A DNA stretch of 64,000 nt from Sinotaia quadrata (taxonomy: Eukaryota > Mollusca > Gastropoda > Architaenioglossa > Viviparidae). This document shows, piece by piece, positions 61,207-64,000 of the stretch. Under the pieces are notes generated by a model that saw nothing but the letters and a program-made list of their open reading frames with translations, did no database searches and was not told the DNA's origin. How positions within the stretch are numbered: position 1 is the first letter of the stretch; each line of letters begins with the position of its first letter. The position numbers and the translations under genes are program-made. The stretch covers positions 5,933,001-5,997,000 of the forward strand of contig CM054182.1 of the NCBI GenBank assembly GCA_028829895.1. Direction: 5' to 3'.

Positions 61207-62109
61207 CTGAAAAAGATAAATTTGTAATGAAAATATGTCTAAACCTAAAATATAAAATTGATATAAAAAAGGTATTATAAATATTATATATCTATGATTT
61301 AATTTAAATATCTAATTGTTAAAATAAAAACATTTACTGTGAGAATATTGCTAGTTAGTGGCACCAGCACACAAAATAAAAAAATAAAAATTAGCCCCCA
61401 TATCATCATTTGTTCAATAATGTTTTTAAGATTTTACTAGTATGACATATAAAAGATTACAATCTTAAAATTAAAATCTACCAGATCAATCTGGTGTTTT
61501 CCAGTAGCAGAAAGCAATTGATATGTGATCATGAATTCATTTTAATAGTCCAATTTGTATAGTAAAAATGTTCATTATATAGGTGGAGAGGGTAAAGCTG
61601 GGGTGAACCCTATGTCCCCAAACCGTCAAACAATTTTTCTAGCTCTCTCTCTATTTGACCATGAAAAAGGTGGAACACTTCTTTTTAATTAGATAGGTGT
61701 CAAAATGTGCAAATTTCTGACAAAGAACACATTTTCTGAACAAAACACAAACATTATTATAATCAGATAACAATTACTGTCAATAAAAATGCTCTTAAAA
61801 TTCAAATGTGATGAAAATTCACACAAATGTTATGACAAATGTTGTAATTGTCTGTTTCTGACAATGGCACTCTGTTGTCCACAATGTCTCTCTTAAATAA
61901 ACCATTTTGCAAAATCTTAGGAAAGTCTGTCATTTTGATTTGTCTGTCCCTGATCTGCTACTAGTATGCATTTCCAAACATAATGTCAGCTCAATTAACG
62001 GAGATTGAAAAACATATGAAATCACAACGAAAAAGCAAGCAAATTTCACAGCTGAACCGATGATATATGTACATACATTCTCTGCTTGATAAGTATGTTC
62101 CCAAACCAA

Positions 62110-62315
62110 ACTGCAGTGCAGTAACATGCTATCTGTTACAGTAATATGAGACAAGTAATGCAGTGCTGAAATGTGCTACCTGGTAACAACAATGTAAGTG
62201 ACAAGCTGAACAATACAGAAACATGCTAGCTGGTACAACAATATAAGTGACAAACTATGCAGTACAGAAGCATGCTAAGTGGTACAGCAATTTAACTGAC
62301 AACCTATGCAGTGCG
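62110..62315 (+). repeat. Minisatellite, about 49-bp period, 4 diverged copies
   Basis: Units built on TGCAGTACAGAAACATGCTA, then GCTGGTACAACAATATAAGTGACAA. Copies differ by many substitutions, so this is an old array. Confidence 0.85.
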
Positions 62316-62993
62316 AAGAGAAACTGCTGTAAAACTGAGAGGTGGATATCAGGTTTAACCAGCCAATTTATCAGGCAGCAGAAAAGAATAAGAAATATTT
62401 TCTTTTAGCAAACTCCATCTATTCTAGTACAAAAATCACTAAAACAGTTGTAAACACAACTGTTACAAAACATAATGATAGGAAATAAATCATTACTGCC
62501 AATCACAATCTTCTTAGATAGTCTTTTATCAGATCAATTTACATTTTGTTTACATGATAAGATGAAACTACTAGAGATTAGCTTGACAGCATTCCGCTAT
62601 TTGACTTGTCATCTGACAGCAAGAAAAATTTTCAACAACTGCTTTTTGTAACATTTCAGCTAATTTTGTGGGTTTTTTCATACAATCATGAAGAAATGTA
62701 CCTCCAAAGTCCTGTTCACTACTCGACCCTTATCCAATATCACTGCTGTTTCAGCACTCAGATGCTATATTACTTGAGCTGACAGATATTATCAACATTG
62801 GTCAATGTGTATTATTGTACAAGCAAAAATTAGTAAAACTATTTAACGCAAAATAATAACCTATAAATATATTATCCGTCCATTATTTTGAATATATCTT
62901 AATAATGCATTCCATTTAATATTCATCCAATAATAACCTGATTTTTTACAGTAAACATGAATATACATATATGTTAACAGAAAAAAGTAAAAT

Positions 62994-63065
62994 ATTGTAA
63001 AACCCTGCGATTAATGCGATCTGATTTTATGGACCCAATTATCGCATTATAGCGAGGTTTCACTG
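62994..63065. mobile_element. Tiny pogo/mariner-like MITE
   Basis: About 72 bp made almost wholly of imperfect inverted ends: AAAACCCTGCGATTAATGCG on the left, and CAGTGAAACCTCGCTATAAT read inverted from the right. TA follows the right end. Confidence 0.6.
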
Positions 63066-63159
63066 TAATTGGTTTGATGATATGCAGTCAGCTTATTGCT
63101 CTTATGACAGCACTATAGCAAAGCACTGATTGTTAGTGACCTCTCTGCTTTGTATGACG

Positions 63160-63337
63160 GACTGATTTTAGTTCTTATAAGTCTTGATTTATTTGCATCT
63201 TAGACATTATCGACCATGACACACTGCTCTACTGACTTCAGTTCTTATATTTCTTGATTTATCTGCATATTTTGACATTACTGACAGTGACAGACTGCTC
63301 TACTGACTTTAGTTCTTATACTTCTTGATTTATCAAC
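63160..63337 (+). repeat. Minisatellite, 70-bp period, 2.5 copies
   Basis: GACTTTAGTTCTTATATTTC, then TTGATTTATCTGCAT...GACAGACTGCTCTACT. The motif GTTCTTATA recurs at 63171, 63241 and 63312. Confidence 0.9.
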
Positions 63338-63427
63338 TTTTGTACACTTTTAGCATCTATGTAGGGCTGTTTTAATTCAAATCATGTCTGAAAGAAAATA
63401 AACTGTGTCTGTAAATGGTAAACACCC

Positions 63428-63965
63428 CACCCCAGGGCTCAGTAGCTGGAACTATTTCTTTTATTATGGCTCAGCATACTCTATCCAACATCATAAGCAG
63501 TCATCCTGTGTTCCACCATTTTGTATGCTGATGATACTAAAGTGAGCAAATCAAGTCGCCCAAACGGAATTGCTTCCATGATCCAGAGTACTTCTGATAC
63601 TACTAAGTCTGATATGCAATAAATTAGATCTGAACAATGATAAAACTGAAATTATGCCTGATGCTCCTATGAGTTTCTAAATCTACCTGTGCCAGAGTTA
63701 ATGAATATAGGTGATAATCCTATTAAATACATATTCAATACTTGTATAGCAGCATACCTTGATGTGAGATAGTGCAGCACACTTCACAAGTTTCTTAAAT
63801 GGCTGAAGATGAAAAAACCTTGTGTTCACTGGTATTCTCTTCACGTGATTTCTGTTATCTCTTTTCTCTTGGGTCTACTACTATGTTGTGTGAAGAAACT
63901 GCCAAAGGTTCAAAACTCTGTGGCTACAATTCTTAAGGCTCCAAGAACCAATTATAATTTGTAAA
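63428..63965 (+). mobile_element. Degenerate non-LTR retrotransposon (CR1/L2/jockey-like RT) remnant
   Basis: In shifting frames it reads like a reverse-transcriptase C-terminal half: HHIISSHPVFHHF-type text near 63488, ADDTKVSKSSRPNGIASMIQ at about 63530, LNNDKTEI-like sequence near 63630, NIGDNPIK at about 63705 and VQNSVATILKAPRTN near 63910. Frameshifts and stops abound. It is a different LINE lineage from the one at 11525. Confidence 0.7.
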
Positions 63966-64000
63966 GAATGAGTGAAGAAGGCAGCTGAGATATAGAACTG

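Larger units (their letters stand above)
61207..64000. other. Intron of gene C and right edge
   Basis: Contains two minisatellites, a small MITE and a LINE remnant, each listed separately. No upstream exon of gene C was recognised. Confidence 0.45.

Overview
This is a eukaryotic, almost certainly metazoan, window: very AT-rich, with short coding exons joined by GT-AG introns of up to about 7 kb and dense transposon debris (hAT, piggyBac, Tc1/mariner-type MITEs, LINEs, an LTR-like insertion, several minisatellites). Base composition, intron size and repeat mix suggest a large-genome invertebrate, perhaps a mollusc or chelicerate. The sequence alone does not settle the species. No tRNA, rRNA, CRISPR or prokaryotic features were seen.

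Three protein-coding genes can be assembled by joining exons in phase. Gene A (minus strand, non-coding exon near 9379 to 861, running off the left edge) has an acidic N-terminal exon beginning MPPVKGK, followed by a degenerate RRM-like fold. Gene B (plus strand, 17946-54987) is complete in the window. Twelve coding exons sum to 4,626 nt, a whole number of codons (1,541 aa), and give an acidic N-terminus beginning MPPKRK, two degenerate RRM-like domains, a K/E-rich charged helix, a Q/R/D/F-rich low-complexity segment, about 14 tandem 11-12-residue 'GMRG' repeats, a coiled coil and a charged, Arg-rich tail. Gene C (minus strand, 61206-59391, 5' part beyond the right edge) is the C-terminal end of another Arg-rich charged protein.

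Genes A and B lie head to head and look like ancient paralogs. Both have an intron just before the ATG, an acidic first coding exon, the same order of following segments and the same series of intron phases (1, 2, 1, 1). I recognise no named family, so this pair is the best candidate for something undescribed. Genes B and C converge tail to tail.

Layout: 1-9450 gene A, with a piggyBac remnant (2133-3158), a 125-bp perfect inverted repeat (3781-4055) and foldback elements in its introns; 9451-15600 intergenic, with a (TG)n tract, an unknown ORF and a LINE split by a 2-kb LTR-like insertion; 15600-55430 gene B, whose introns hold a near-intact hAT element (39825-42360), three copies of a roughly 1.2-kb TIR repeat, a 577-bp duplicated repeat, MITEs and minisatellites; 55430-59390 convergent 3' region; 59391-64000 end of gene C, minisatellites and a second LINE remnant.
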